Below are positions 1 through 6,433 of a DNA stretch of 15,118 nt, in pieces; position 1 is the stretch's first letter, and the number at the start of each line of letters is the position of its first letter. The DNA is from Candidatus Bathyarchaeota archaeon (GTDB lineage Archaea; Thermoproteota; Bathyarchaeia; Bathyarchaeales; DTEX01). The DNA is taken from positions 1 to 15,118 of the forward strand of contig PIYJ01000016.1 of assembly GCA_003601725.1 (NCBI GenBank), given 5' to 3'. The position numbers and the translations under genes were made by a program. Under the pieces are notes generated by a model, which saw only the letters and a list, made by a program, of their open reading frames with translations, was not told the DNA's origin and searched no databases.

Positions 1-1265
1 CTCCCGAGATGGATGGAAAAGAAGTACTCCTTATGGGATGGGTTCGGGATATTCGAGATCTAGGCGGCATAAGGTTCATCGTCCTCCAAGACAGACTTGG
101 CAGAATTCAGATTACTGTTCCTGAATCTGATGTTGACGAGAAAACACTAGCCAAATCAGGTTCCCTTCACAGGCAAGACTGCATCGCGGTTAGAGGAACC
201 GTCAGAAAGATGGAAAAGGCGCCGAGAGGAGTCGAAATCGTACCTAAAGAGATAAGGATTCTTGGAATCGCGAAGCAGCCTCTTCCCCTCGATGTCACGG
301 GTAAAACTCCTGCGGAGATAGATGTTAGGCTAGACGCCCGCGTATTAGACCTACGCAGCGATAAAGGGCAAGCAATATTCAAAATCCGCCATACAGTATT
401 AGAAGCTACTCGCAGCTTCCTATCGAGAAAAGGCTTCTTAGAGGTAAATACGCCGAAGATAATCGCCTCAGCCACCGAGGGAGGAGCCGCCCTATTCCCA
501 ATAGTCTACTTTGAACGTGAAGCGTTTCTAGCTCAGAGCCCTCAGCTGTATAAAGAGGAACTTATCATAGACTTTGAGAAGGTATTCGAGATTGGCCCCG
601 CGTATAGAGCTGAGAAGTCGCATACTAGGAGGCACATAACTGAGTTTATCTCCATCGATATAGAGGAGGCATTCGCCACCGCGGATGACGTGATGAAAGT
701 CGCTGAGGAACTTATGTATCACGTCTGCAAGACAGTGCATGAAAAATGCGGAGAAGAGCTGCGAGTGCTTGGACATAAGGTTGATCTTCCTCGGCTTCCT
801 TTGAAGAGGCTGACATACAGCGAGGTCATCGAGGAGCTTCAGAAGAAAGACGTGAAGATAGAATGGGGCGAAGACATACCTACAGCTGCCTTCAGAACCT
901 TAGGGAAGATTCATCCCTACTTTTACTTCATAACTGATTGGCCGACGAGACTCAAGCCGTTCTACATAAAGCCCAGAGACGACGATCCGGAGATAAGCGA
1001 AGGATTCGACTTGATGTGGAGCTGGATAGAGATAGCTTCAGGCGGTACACGCGTCCACAAAAAAGAGGTTCTCATAAAGAGATTGAAGGAGCAAGGGTTG
1101 CATCCTGAGTCTTTCAAATATCATCTTCAAGCCTTCGATTACGGTATGCCCCCGCATGCCGGCTGGGCGATCGGCCTAGAAAGGCTGGTAATGATGCTTA
1201 CAGGAATCAAAAACATCAGGGAAGTTGTGCTCTTCCCACGTGACAGATTCAGATTAACTCCGTGA
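1..1265 (+). CDS. aspS: Aspartyl-tRNA synthetase, archaeal type (5' partial)
   Basis: Class IIb synthetase that charges tRNA with aspartate in the cytoplasm. The frame is open from base 3 (Pro-Glu before the Met at 9). Archaeal homologues have about a dozen more residues before this point, so the true start lies left of the window and the ATG at 9 is probably internal. Counting from that Met: an OB-fold anticodon-binding domain covers about 1-100 (GWVRDIRDLGG at 10-20), class II motif 1 lies near 143-151 (FLEVNTPKI), motif 2 near 191-213 (the FEIGPAYRAE region) and motif 3 near 385-397 (IGLERLVMML). It ends in FPRDRFRLTP, a typical archaeal AspRS C-terminus. The position equivalent to Lys85 of the Thermococcus enzyme is Pro72, and the Trp26 equivalent is Arg13, which points to relaxed tRNA specificity. 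It converges on rnp2 with a 69-base gap. Confidence 0.96.
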   Translation, partial: PEMDGKEVLLMGWVRDIRDLGGIRFIVLQDRLGRIQITVPESDVDEKTLAKSGSLHRQDCIAVRGTVRKMEKAPRGVEIVPKEIRILGIAKQPLPLDVTGKTPAEIDVRLDARVLDLRSDKGQAIFKIRHTVLEATRSFLSRKGFLEVNTPKIIASATEGGAALFPIVYFEREAFLAQSPQLYKEELIIDFEKVFEIGPAYRAEKSHTRRHITEFISIDIEEAFATADDVMKVAEELMYHVCKTVHEKCGEELRVLGHKVDLPRLPLKRLTYSEVIEELQKKDVKIEWGEDIPTAAFRTLGKIHPYFYFITDWPTRLKPFYIKPRDDDPEISEGFDLMWSWIEIASGGTRVHKKEVLIKRLKEQGLHPESFKYHLQAFDYGMPPHAGWAIGLERLVMMLTGIKNIREVVLFPRDRFRLTP

Positions 1266-1277
1266 CCCCTTACGCGA

Positions 1278-1302
1278 TTTTAGCCTTTTTAATTATATTT
1301 TT
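1278..1302 (+). terminator. Oligo-T terminator of aspS
   Basis: Two T5 runs (1286-1290 and 1298-1302) lie within an AT-rich stretch 13-37 bases after the aspS stop. No stem is evident, which fits archaeal intrinsic termination on oligo-T tracts. The stretch lies in the gap between the convergent aspS and rnp2 genes. Confidence 0.5.
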
Positions 1303-1334
1303 AGAACCGCTGCATAGCTGAAGGACTCGGTGAG

Positions 1335-1676
1335 TTATCTGGGCATTGCCGAGTTCGATTTCTTCGTTTGCTTCGTCAGTTTCCTTCTTAACGAGTTTAG
1401 TGTTCCTGAAACCAGCTGGATGTGAATCGCGGCGGCTCCGCCGCCTATTCGTGTGACGCATGGAATAGAAGCTTTAACTAGCGGAAGGGCATCATGGGAA
1501 CAACGTAGTATAGCTTGCCTATTTTCTGAATCGTAATCTATTAGTCTCAGATCTGTCTGGCTTGCTCCGTACTCTCCGAACATCTTTAAGATGCTGTCCC
1601 AAATCGCATAAAAGACCTCTTCCTTTTTTATCGCCTGGTTGCTGTCGATCTTAACGGCGATGTAACGACGCCTCAC
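1335..1676 (-). CDS. rnp2: RNase P protein component 2 (Pop5/Rpp14 family)
   Basis: Protein subunit of archaeal RNase P, which removes the 5' leader from pre-tRNAs. Pop5 pairs with Rpp30 to support the catalytic domain of the RNA. The 113-residue protein shows the family pattern: an N-terminal RRRYIAVKID strand, FGEYGAS near 33-39, an ILRC strand near 56-59, and a C-terminal VSGTLNSLRRK near 88-98 followed by a basic tail. Length matches archaeal Pop5 proteins. The start is GTG, and GTGA (1673-1676) is shared with the stop of the upstream rnp3. This indicates translational coupling and supports the start. The two subunits that form a heterotetramer in archaeal RNase P are thus made from adjacent, coupled cistrons. 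Confidence 0.9.
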   Translation of the reverse strand: MRRRYIAVKIDSNQAIKKEEVFYAIWDSILKMFGEYGASQTDLRLIDYDSENRQAILRCSHDALPLVKASIPCVTRIGGGAAAIHIQLVSGTLNSLRRKLTKQTKKSNSAMPR

Positions 1677-2413
1677 CCGTCTGGGCAGTCCTCCCCCCTC
1701 CTTATCACATATACGCCGGGAGCCACATAGTTCGGGCTGAGTTTTCTCCTATTCCGATCGATTATCTCTTTAGGATTTTCAGAAACAGCCCTCTTCGCAT
1801 CATTCAAGTCCAGTCCGAAGAGATAGCCCAAAGAGGCGTAATCTTCAGGTTTTCTCAACAAGCCGGCGTTATTCGCTCCGCTGGAGAGGATTATGGGAAT
1901 ATTAAATTTTTTCGCTATGAAGGCCTCTTCTCTTAGCTTAGAAAGAAGACGGATCCTTCGGTATCCATGCAGATATAATAGCGGAGCTAAGTCGAATTCA
2001 AGGGAGACTTGAGTTTTAGAGGCAAGCTCAGCTTCAGCTGAATCGAAAAACCGTTTCCTCACGTCTAAGGGAGAAAAGGATAGAACGTCAACTCTCCGAT
2101 CCTTAGCGGCCTGTCTCGCGACGCTTTTAGAGAGGCATTTGACTGAGATTACTTCTACTTGTCTTCTGAGAAGCCTTAGGCTTCTGATAAGCTCAGTCGT
2201 GTTTGATGGTTCCAAATCGACCCTATGAATGAAGTCTAAGCCAGCCTCGCTGCAGATTTTGCGGGTCTTCTCAATTTCGCTTTGAGAGTATTTTTTAGGA
2301 AATGTTACTCCGACGGCTTTGTATCCGAGCTCAGCAGACTTCTCAATCATCATCTTAGTTTCATCTTGATCTTCAAGGTTTGGGCATAAGTGAAGATCGA
2401 TAAAGAATTTCAC
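1673..2413 (-). CDS. rnp3: RNase P protein component 3 (Rpp30 family)
   Basis: Rpp30 subunit of archaeal RNase P, a TIM-barrel-like protein of the PHP superfamily that acts as a scaffold with Pop5. Recognised by the N-terminal KFFIDLHLCPN, the VDVLSFSPLD region, a central strand with LEFDLAPLLY, and the late IILSSGANN segment followed by YASLGYLFGLD, a family hallmark. I prefer GTG at 2413, giving 246 residues, because it makes a 4-base GTGA overlap with the upstream stop and places the conserved first strand at the N-terminus, as in homologues. An ATG at 2437 in the same frame would add eight residues and overlap the upstream gene by 28 bases. The stop overlaps rnp2 in the same GTGA manner. 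Confidence 0.88.
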   Translation of the reverse strand: MKFFIDLHLCPNLEDQDETKMMIEKSAELGYKAVGVTFPKKYSQSEIEKTRKICSEAGLDFIHRVDLEPSNTTELIRSLRLLRRQVEVISVKCLSKSVARQAAKDRRVDVLSFSPLDVRKRFFDSAEAELASKTQVSLEFDLAPLLYLHGYRRIRLLSKLREEAFIAKKFNIPIILSSGANNAGLLRKPEDYASLGYLFGLDLNDAKRAVSENPKEIIDRNRRKLSPNYVAPGVYVIRRGEDCPDG

Positions 2414-2865
2414 GGCAGCATCCCTAACTCTTTGCATATGTTTCTTATCTCTTCAATCTTTGAAGTCTTAAATCGGATTCTTAAACGAATCGGATCTGCA
2501 TTGCAGAGTCTATATTTCTCCATGTAGGCAGCTTGCTTATCGAGTCGAAGATATAGACTGCTCCTCTCCAGCCGTCTTTTCAACTCCCAATCAAGCGTCT
2601 CTTTATCGTCCTGCGAAAGATTACGTCCCATTTTTCTTAGAAGAGCCTCGGTTATCTCAGGCTTCGTTATCTTCGCTCTATAATGGATGATTGGGTTTCC
2701 ATATTCTCCCTTCAAGGTTCTTTTATGAAGTATTACCTCTTCAATTCTGTCAGACGGCAGAATGTTCTGGAAAGCCTTCTTTACTTTCTCCGGGTCCTCA
2801 GTCGCATGAGCGAACAAACTAATTTCAATAGAGATTACCCTTTTTCTCACGTGGATACCACGCAT
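2410..2865 (-). CDS. COG1325-type RNA-binding protein, possible exosome/RNase P associate
   Basis: Small archaeal protein of the PF01877/COG1325 RNA-binding family, predicted from gene neighbourhood to work with the exosome or RNase P. No biochemical role is firmly known to me. The visible family core is IEISLFAHATEDPEKV near the N-terminus, RIEEVILHKRTLKGEYGNPI in the middle, and a C-terminal DPIRLRIRF strand. The start is uncertain: TTG 2889, ATG 2865 and GTG 2850 are all in frame. I chose ATG 2865 (151 residues) because the nearest TATA element (2905-2915) would start transcription near 2883, leaving a leader of roughly 18 bases. It is first in a tight unit with rnp3 and rnp2. Confidence 0.8.
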   Translation of the reverse strand: MRGIHVRKRVISIEISLFAHATEDPEKVKKAFQNILPSDRIEEVILHKRTLKGEYGNPIIHYRAKITKPEITEALLRKMGRNLSQDDKETLDWELKRRLERSSLYLRLDKQAAYMEKYRLCNADPIRLRIRFKTSKIEEIRNICKELGMLP

Positions 2866-2904
2866 ATCAGATTTAACGATGCCTTCCAAAGATATTCTTC
2901 AGCG

Positions 2905-2915
2905 TTAAATTTAAA
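2905..2915. promoter_or_regulatory. Palindromic TATA element serving two divergent genes
   Basis: TTAAATTTAAA, of which 2905-2914 is a perfect 10-base palindrome. It is the only good TATA-like sequence between the minus-strand COG1325/rnp3/rnp2 unit and the plus-strand arginine decarboxylase gene. With TBP centred about 27 bases upstream of transcription start, RNAs would begin near 2883 (minus) and 2937 (plus). Both are just upstream of ATG codons at 2865 and 2961. Confidence 0.5.
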
Positions 2916-2960
2916 GATAGTCAAGTGAATCGGCTAATCTCTTCCATAAGGCTAATATTT

Positions 2961-3458
2961 ATGGATGTCTCGAGAGAAGACGCAGAGAGGGATGCACAGA
3001 TGATACCTAAAGCGTTTTTCGTTACTGGGGGAAAGGCAATCGGAACCGTTTCGAAGCTGAACGCCTTTGATCTCGCATTGAAGAATGCAGGAATAGCCAA
3101 TTGTAACCTCGTTAAGGTAAGCTCAATCATTCCTCCGAACTGCAAGGAGACCGCCCCGAAGAAGATTCCAATAGGAAGCATAACATACGCCGTCATCTCG
3201 AAAGCAGATGGAAGAGATGGAAGAATAAGCGCAGGAATCGCCTGGGGCTTTGCGGAGGGCAAGAACTTCGGCGTCGTGGCTGAAGCCTATGGAAGCATGG
3301 ATGAACCTACCACGAGAAGGGCATTGAAGGAGAGAATCCAAGAGATGGCGAATACCAGAGGAATCAACCTTTGCAATGTGAAATACAGAATAGAAACGTT
3401 AGATGTGCCAAAAGACAGCTATGGATGCGCCGTTGTTGCTCTGGTATATCTCTTCTAG
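2961..3458 (+). CDS. pdaD: Pyruvoyl-dependent arginine decarboxylase
   Basis: Converts arginine to agmatine, the first step of archaeal polyamine synthesis and the source of agmatine for agmatidine in tRNA-Ile. The proenzyme cleaves itself at a Ser-Ser bond, and the second Ser becomes the pyruvoyl group. The site is visible as KVSSIIPP, with cleavage between Ser54 and Ser55 counted from the ATG at 2961. Asn49, five residues before the first Ser of the pair, matches Asn47 of the Methanocaldococcus enzyme, and the Glu in VVAEAYGS matches its catalytic Glu109. From this ATG the protein has 165 residues, the length I recall for the Methanocaldococcus enzyme. An in-frame GTG at 2925 would add 12 residues but lies upstream of the predicted transcription start. 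It is divergent from the COG1325 unit and convergent with rpl15e, with only 7 bases between the stops. The sequence is clearly this family, not the AdoMet-decarboxylase-like enzyme of Sulfolobus. Confidence 0.92.
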   Translation: MDVSREDAERDAQMIPKAFFVTGGKAIGTVSKLNAFDLALKNAGIANCNLVKVSSIIPPNCKETAPKKIPIGSITYAVISKADGRDGRISAGIAWGFAEGKNFGVVAEAYGSMDEPTTRRALKERIQEMANTRGINLCNVKYRIETLDVPKDSYGCAVVALVYLF

Positions 3459-3465
3459 GCATGTT

Positions 3466-3963
3466 CTAAGACATAAGTCCTCGGACTTTTCTCCCCGCGC
3501 TTGTTAATCCTCTGAATACTCGTCCTCTGCCTTTTCCTAGACGCAGCGTAGGCAGCAATGTTCTGTCTACAAGTATGACCTCATACCATTTCGACCGCCC
3601 ATCTTCCCATACCCAATATGAATTGAGAACCTCCAAGTTTGGGTATTTTCTGGCGGCTCTTTCCTCCGCGATCAGTCTGATGCTCTTCGCCGGCTTGTAT
3701 TTCTTCACGCCCATCCTTTTCTGTCTTCTTCCCGCCTTGGGACGCTGCTTTCTCAATCCGCCTCTTCGGACTCGAACGCGGACAACGATGTATCCCGGCT
3801 TGTCCTTGTATCCTAGTCTTCTAGCTCTGTCTATTCTTGTCGGCTTTTCAATTCGTATAATCGCTGGCTGTTTCCGCCACTCGATTAGTCTTTCCTGCAT
3901 TAACTCTTTGATGTAGGAGGATTCTGGTTTTTTCCAAGCTTCAGCCATGTATTTGTATGCCAT
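3466..3963 (-). CDS. rpl15e: Large-subunit ribosomal protein L15e, short form
   Basis: Archaeal/eukaryotic-specific 23S rRNA-binding protein of the large subunit. Strong family blocks are KPTRIDRARRLGYKDKPGYI near 40-59, VRVRVRRGG near 61-69, IAEERAARKYPNLEVLNSYW near 98-117, and GRVFRGLTSAGRK near 147-159. The ATG at 3963 is preceded by a GGAG 11 bases upstream and a good TATA box. At 165 residues it is shorter than the roughly 190 residues usual in archaea. The loop between VILVD and GRVFRG is about ten residues shorter, and the basic C-terminal tail after the RGL motif is missing, the stop coming after MS. No frameshift explains this, because no L15e-like tail is encoded in other frames downstream. 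It faces the divergent ThuA gene across 176 bases. Confidence 0.96.
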   Translation of the reverse strand: MAYKYMAEAWKKPESSYIKELMQERLIEWRKQPAIIRIEKPTRIDRARRLGYKDKPGYIVVRVRVRRGGLRKQRPKAGRRQKRMGVKKYKPAKSIRLIAEERAARKYPNLEVLNSYWVWEDGRSKWYEVILVDRTLLPTLRLGKGRGRVFRGLTSAGRKVRGLMS

Positions 3964-4004
3964 CGTCTTACGCGCTCCGGATATTGCAATTCTAGGAATG
4001 TGTC

Positions 4005-4013
4005 AAATTTATA
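4005..4013 (-). promoter_or_regulatory. TATA box of rpl15e
   Basis: On the minus strand this reads TATAAATTT, with purine-rich CGGAAGG directly upstream as a BRE. Transcription would start near 3983, giving a leader of about 20 bases that contains a GGAG Shine-Dalgarno element before the ATG at 3963. Confidence 0.6.
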
Positions 4014-4083
4014 CCTTCCGCCTTTGCTTAAGAAAACAGGCAGTATAGTTAACAATTGAATTTATTGTATGATTTTGTTTAAT

Positions 4084-4104
4084 GGAAAGCATTATTTAAT
4101 ATTT
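4084..4104 (+). promoter_or_regulatory. BRE/TATA promoter of the ThuA gene
   Basis: GGAAAGC (BRE-like, 4084-4090) is followed by ATTATTTAATATTT (4091-4104). The expected transcription start is near 4120-4124. A GGAG at 4123-4126 lies 13 bases before the ATG, so this may be a very short-leader transcript. The rest of the 176-base gap is AT-rich and shows no other recognisable element. Confidence 0.55.
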
Positions 4105-4139
4105 CTGGAAATACTTAGCCTTGGAGCGGATTTGGAATA

Positions 4140-4883
4140 ATGAAAGAGAAGATCCGAGTTACTGTTTGGAATGAGTTCCTGCATGAAAAGAAAAACACGG
4201 AAATAGCTGAAATCTACCCCGAGGGGATACATGGAGCCATAGCGGAATACTTGAACCAGAAGCCAGATATTGAAGCGCGAACTGCGACTCTAGAAGAACC
4301 TCAACATGGATTGACCGATGAGACGCTTAATAATACGGACGTACTCATCTGGTGGGGCCACATGGCTCACGACAAGGTAAGCGACGCCGTGGTAGAAAAA
4401 GTATACCAAAAGATAATGTGCGATGGAATAGGGCTAATAGTGCTTCACTCGGCACACTACTCCAAAATCTTCAGGCGGCTTATGGGCACCAGCTGCAGTC
4501 TCAGATGGCGGGAAGATGGAAAAAAGGAACGCTTATGGGTGGTCTCCCCTGGGCATCCAATAACTAAGGGGCTTGGCGACTACTTCGAGATTGAGCAGAC
4601 TGAGATGTACGGCGAGTTCTTTGATATTCCAAGGCCGGATGAACTTGTATTCATAAGCTGGTTTAAAGGGGGAGAAGTATTCCGAAGTGGATGCTGCTTT
4701 TACCGTGGGCGGGGAAAGATCTTTTATTTCAGACCTGGACATGAGACTTATCCTATCTATCATGACAAGACCGTTCTTCAAGTGATTGAGAATGCTGTCC
4801 GATGGGCAGCGCCAGTCAACAGGCCGAAGACTCTTACAATTCCGAAAGCTGTCCATGTAGAGCCACTTGAGGATCTTACATAG
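4140..4883 (+). CDS. ThuA-family protein (trehalose-utilisation-like)
   Basis: Member of the ThuA family (PF06283), which has a class I glutamine-amidotransferase-like fold. Characterised relatives act in catabolism of trehalose or related sugars through 3-keto intermediates. The exact chemistry here is unknown. Family marks include VTVWNEFLHEKK with Asn11 and His15, IYPEGIHGAIAEYL with His31, LIWWGHMAHD at 69-78 (His74, His77), LHSAHYSKIF with His103 and His106, PGHPITKG near 138, and a C-terminal PGHETYP with His201. The set of histidines is typical of metal-binding ThuA proteins. At 247 residues it is full length. No signal peptide is seen, so it is probably cytoplasmic. It has its own promoter and is followed 107 bases later, on the same strand, by the toroid protein. 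ThuA proteins are common in bacteria and uncommon in archaea, so transfer is possible, but base composition looks like that of its neighbours. Confidence 0.88.
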   Translation: MKEKIRVTVWNEFLHEKKNTEIAEIYPEGIHGAIAEYLNQKPDIEARTATLEEPQHGLTDETLNNTDVLIWWGHMAHDKVSDAVVEKVYQKIMCDGIGLIVLHSAHYSKIFRRLMGTSCSLRWREDGKKERLWVVSPGHPITKGLGDYFEIEQTEMYGEFFDIPRPDELVFISWFKGGEVFRSGCCFYRGRGKIFYFRPGHETYPIYHDKTVLQVIENAVRWAAPVNRPKTLTIPKAVHVEPLEDLT

Positions 4884-4990
4884 CGATGTGACGATTTCCC
4901 CTTTTCCTCTTTCCATGCTGGAAGGCCTTGTGACTATTTTTGAACAGCACCATGAAAAACCTGTTTTGGACATTTTAACCTGGTAACTAA

Positions 4991-6259
4991 ATGTTGTTTA
5001 AAAAGGAATATCTGAGAGATGAGATGAAGATCAGTTCGGAACCCATGATTGAAAGTCGCATTCTAGACTTGGAACACCTGTTAAGCGCGATTAAAATCTC
5101 TATTCAACAAGGCGGTGGCTTCTTAGTCAGGAGAAGAGCGCCGAACGGCCCAATCATGAGGGAACGAAGCTTAGAGTACATACACAAGGCTTGTTGGGGT
5201 TTATATGCTGCTGGCGTAGATCATAAAATAATTGCCCAAATACTTGATTGGGTTGCAAAGAACGCTCTTAAGCCGAACGGCGACTTCTATTTTGATGAAG
5301 AGAACCCCAATTATAAGATCTTACAAAGAGTTTATAGACCCCTAACCTTCCTCAAAGTTGCAGCTTGGATCGGTCATCCCCTGGCTGAGAATAAGCTTGT
5401 TATAAACCGTATGCTTCAATACCAGCACAGCTCTGGAGGGGTATTCCATTACATCGGAGAAGACCCCGATAAGATTGAGGAGCAACCCTACGTTGGTTCT
5501 CTTAACACCAGTTTCTTCGGTCACCTCATGATCGCGCTTGACATGAAAGAGCCAGCTGTAAAGGCGGGGGACTGGATACTCAATTTTGTGAAGTCAAATG
5601 AAGACTACATGCGGAAGAAAGGCTTTATGTATACGCAGATGACTCCTGAAGGCGTCCTCGTAACGGATGTGAAGCCCGGAGAGAAGATCACAAAGATTTT
5701 GAATAACAAAGACCCGAAGCAAGAATTCTGGCATGTCGGAACGTGCATGGCATACCTGGCGCTTCTATATGAGACGATGAGACATAAATGGGGCCATTCA
5801 GAGGCAGCTGCCAAGCCATATCTAGATGCGGCTATAGAACTGCTTGAATTCGAAAAGACTATGCCTCTTTATACGTATCTGTGGCCTTCTAAATGTAAGG
5901 TCGGATGGGGAGCAGGGGAACTTTTAAGGGTTCTAATAAAGAATGGCAAGGGCACAAAAGAGCAGATTGAAGAGGCTTACCGAATAGCGAGGCTCGTGGC
6001 GATCTTCACATTTATGGATAATCAGCTCCCAAACGGAGGTTGGTCTTGTATGCATTATCCTCTGGATGAGAGGATACCTGAGATGCGTTTTGATTATAAG
6101 CCTTTAAAGGGCATGGTGAATGTTCCTCAGAAGCCGATACCGAATTCGAAGACTATTTTCCTGCCGTCCGAGGAGATAACAGGAGAGTTCCTCGGAGAGA
6201 TGAAGGCAATTGAGACGGGAATAGAAGCATATCTTAATCATCTCAGGGAGTCTCTGTGA
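4991..6259 (+). CDS. Alpha/alpha-toroid protein of unknown function
   Basis: I do not recognise a named family. The 422-residue sequence is almost wholly helical, with no signal peptide or membrane segment. Gly-aromatic turns recur at intervals of about 50 residues: GGGF near 41, PNGDFYF near 94, SSGGVFHY near 145, KKGFMY near 208, VGWGAG near 301, and PNGGW near 347. Such turns resemble the loops between helical hairpins in terpenoid-cyclase/prenyltransferase or six-hairpin glycosidase toroids. A conserved-looking EFWHVGTCMAYLALLYE helix lies near 247-263. The terpene-cyclase acidic motif DXDD is absent. The start is unsure: ATG 4991, ATG 5024 and ATG 5045 are all in frame, and none has a clear Shine-Dalgarno element. 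It follows the ThuA gene on the same strand, so a shared sugar-related role is plausible but inferred only from position. Confidence 0.72.
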   Translation: MLFKKEYLRDEMKISSEPMIESRILDLEHLLSAIKISIQQGGGFLVRRRAPNGPIMRERSLEYIHKACWGLYAAGVDHKIIAQILDWVAKNALKPNGDFYFDEENPNYKILQRVYRPLTFLKVAAWIGHPLAENKLVINRMLQYQHSSGGVFHYIGEDPDKIEEQPYVGSLNTSFFGHLMIALDMKEPAVKAGDWILNFVKSNEDYMRKKGFMYTQMTPEGVLVTDVKPGEKITKILNNKDPKQEFWHVGTCMAYLALLYETMRHKWGHSEAAAKPYLDAAIELLEFEKTMPLYTYLWPSKCKVGWGAGELLRVLIKNGKGTKEQIEEAYRIARLVAIFTFMDNQLPNGGWSCMHYPLDERIPEMRFDYKPLKGMVNVPQKPIPNSKTIFLPSEEITGEFLGEMKAIETGIEAYLNHLRESL

Positions 6260-6397
6260 GCTATCTGAAATCGAGGTTTTCTAGAATATCAATTATGACG
6301 ACGAAGCGTACGCTGCTTAATGGGCAGGAGGAATTGCAATAAATATATTTAAATTTGCTACTCATTTACTTATGGTGATTTTTGGATATTCCTAAAT

Positions 6398-6409
6398 AAG
6401 GTATAAATA
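6398..6409 (+). promoter_or_regulatory. TATA promoter of orc1/cdc6
   Basis: AAGGTATAAATA is a strong BRE/TATA match. Transcription would start near 6431, a few bases before the TTG at 6434, so the orc1/cdc6 message is probably leaderless or nearly so. A second AT-rich TATA-like block (AAATATATTTAAAT) lies upstream at 6344-6357. The remainder of the 174-base gap after the toroid gene shows no gene. Confidence 0.6.
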
Positions 6410-6433
6410 GCAATCATCGCTTGAAGTACAGAG

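Noticed and set aside
1270..1461. A 63-codon minus-strand frame overlapping the end of rnp2.
   Set aside because: It overlaps rnp2 in another frame and shows no recognisable family. rnp2 ends normally after its own conserved VSGT block.
2961..3458. The decarboxylase as S-adenosylmethionine decarboxylase.
   Set aside because: The KVSSIIPP cleavage site and the Asn and Glu positions match pyruvoyl arginine decarboxylase, not the AdoMetDC fold used by Sulfolobus.
3466..3540. A frameshift in rpl15e explaining the short C-terminus.
   Set aside because: The reading frame is intact through the conserved GRVFRGLTSAG block, and no L15e-like tail is encoded in other frames downstream.
4533..4973. A 146-codon minus-strand frame opposite the ThuA gene.
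   Set aside because: It is antisense to a well-supported ThuA coding region and has no family features.
6260..6433. A replication origin beside orc1/cdc6.
   Set aside because: The gap is AT-rich, but I see no ORB or mini-ORB element and no repeated inverted motif. The AT-rich blocks are explained as TATA elements. GC skew over the whole genome would be needed.
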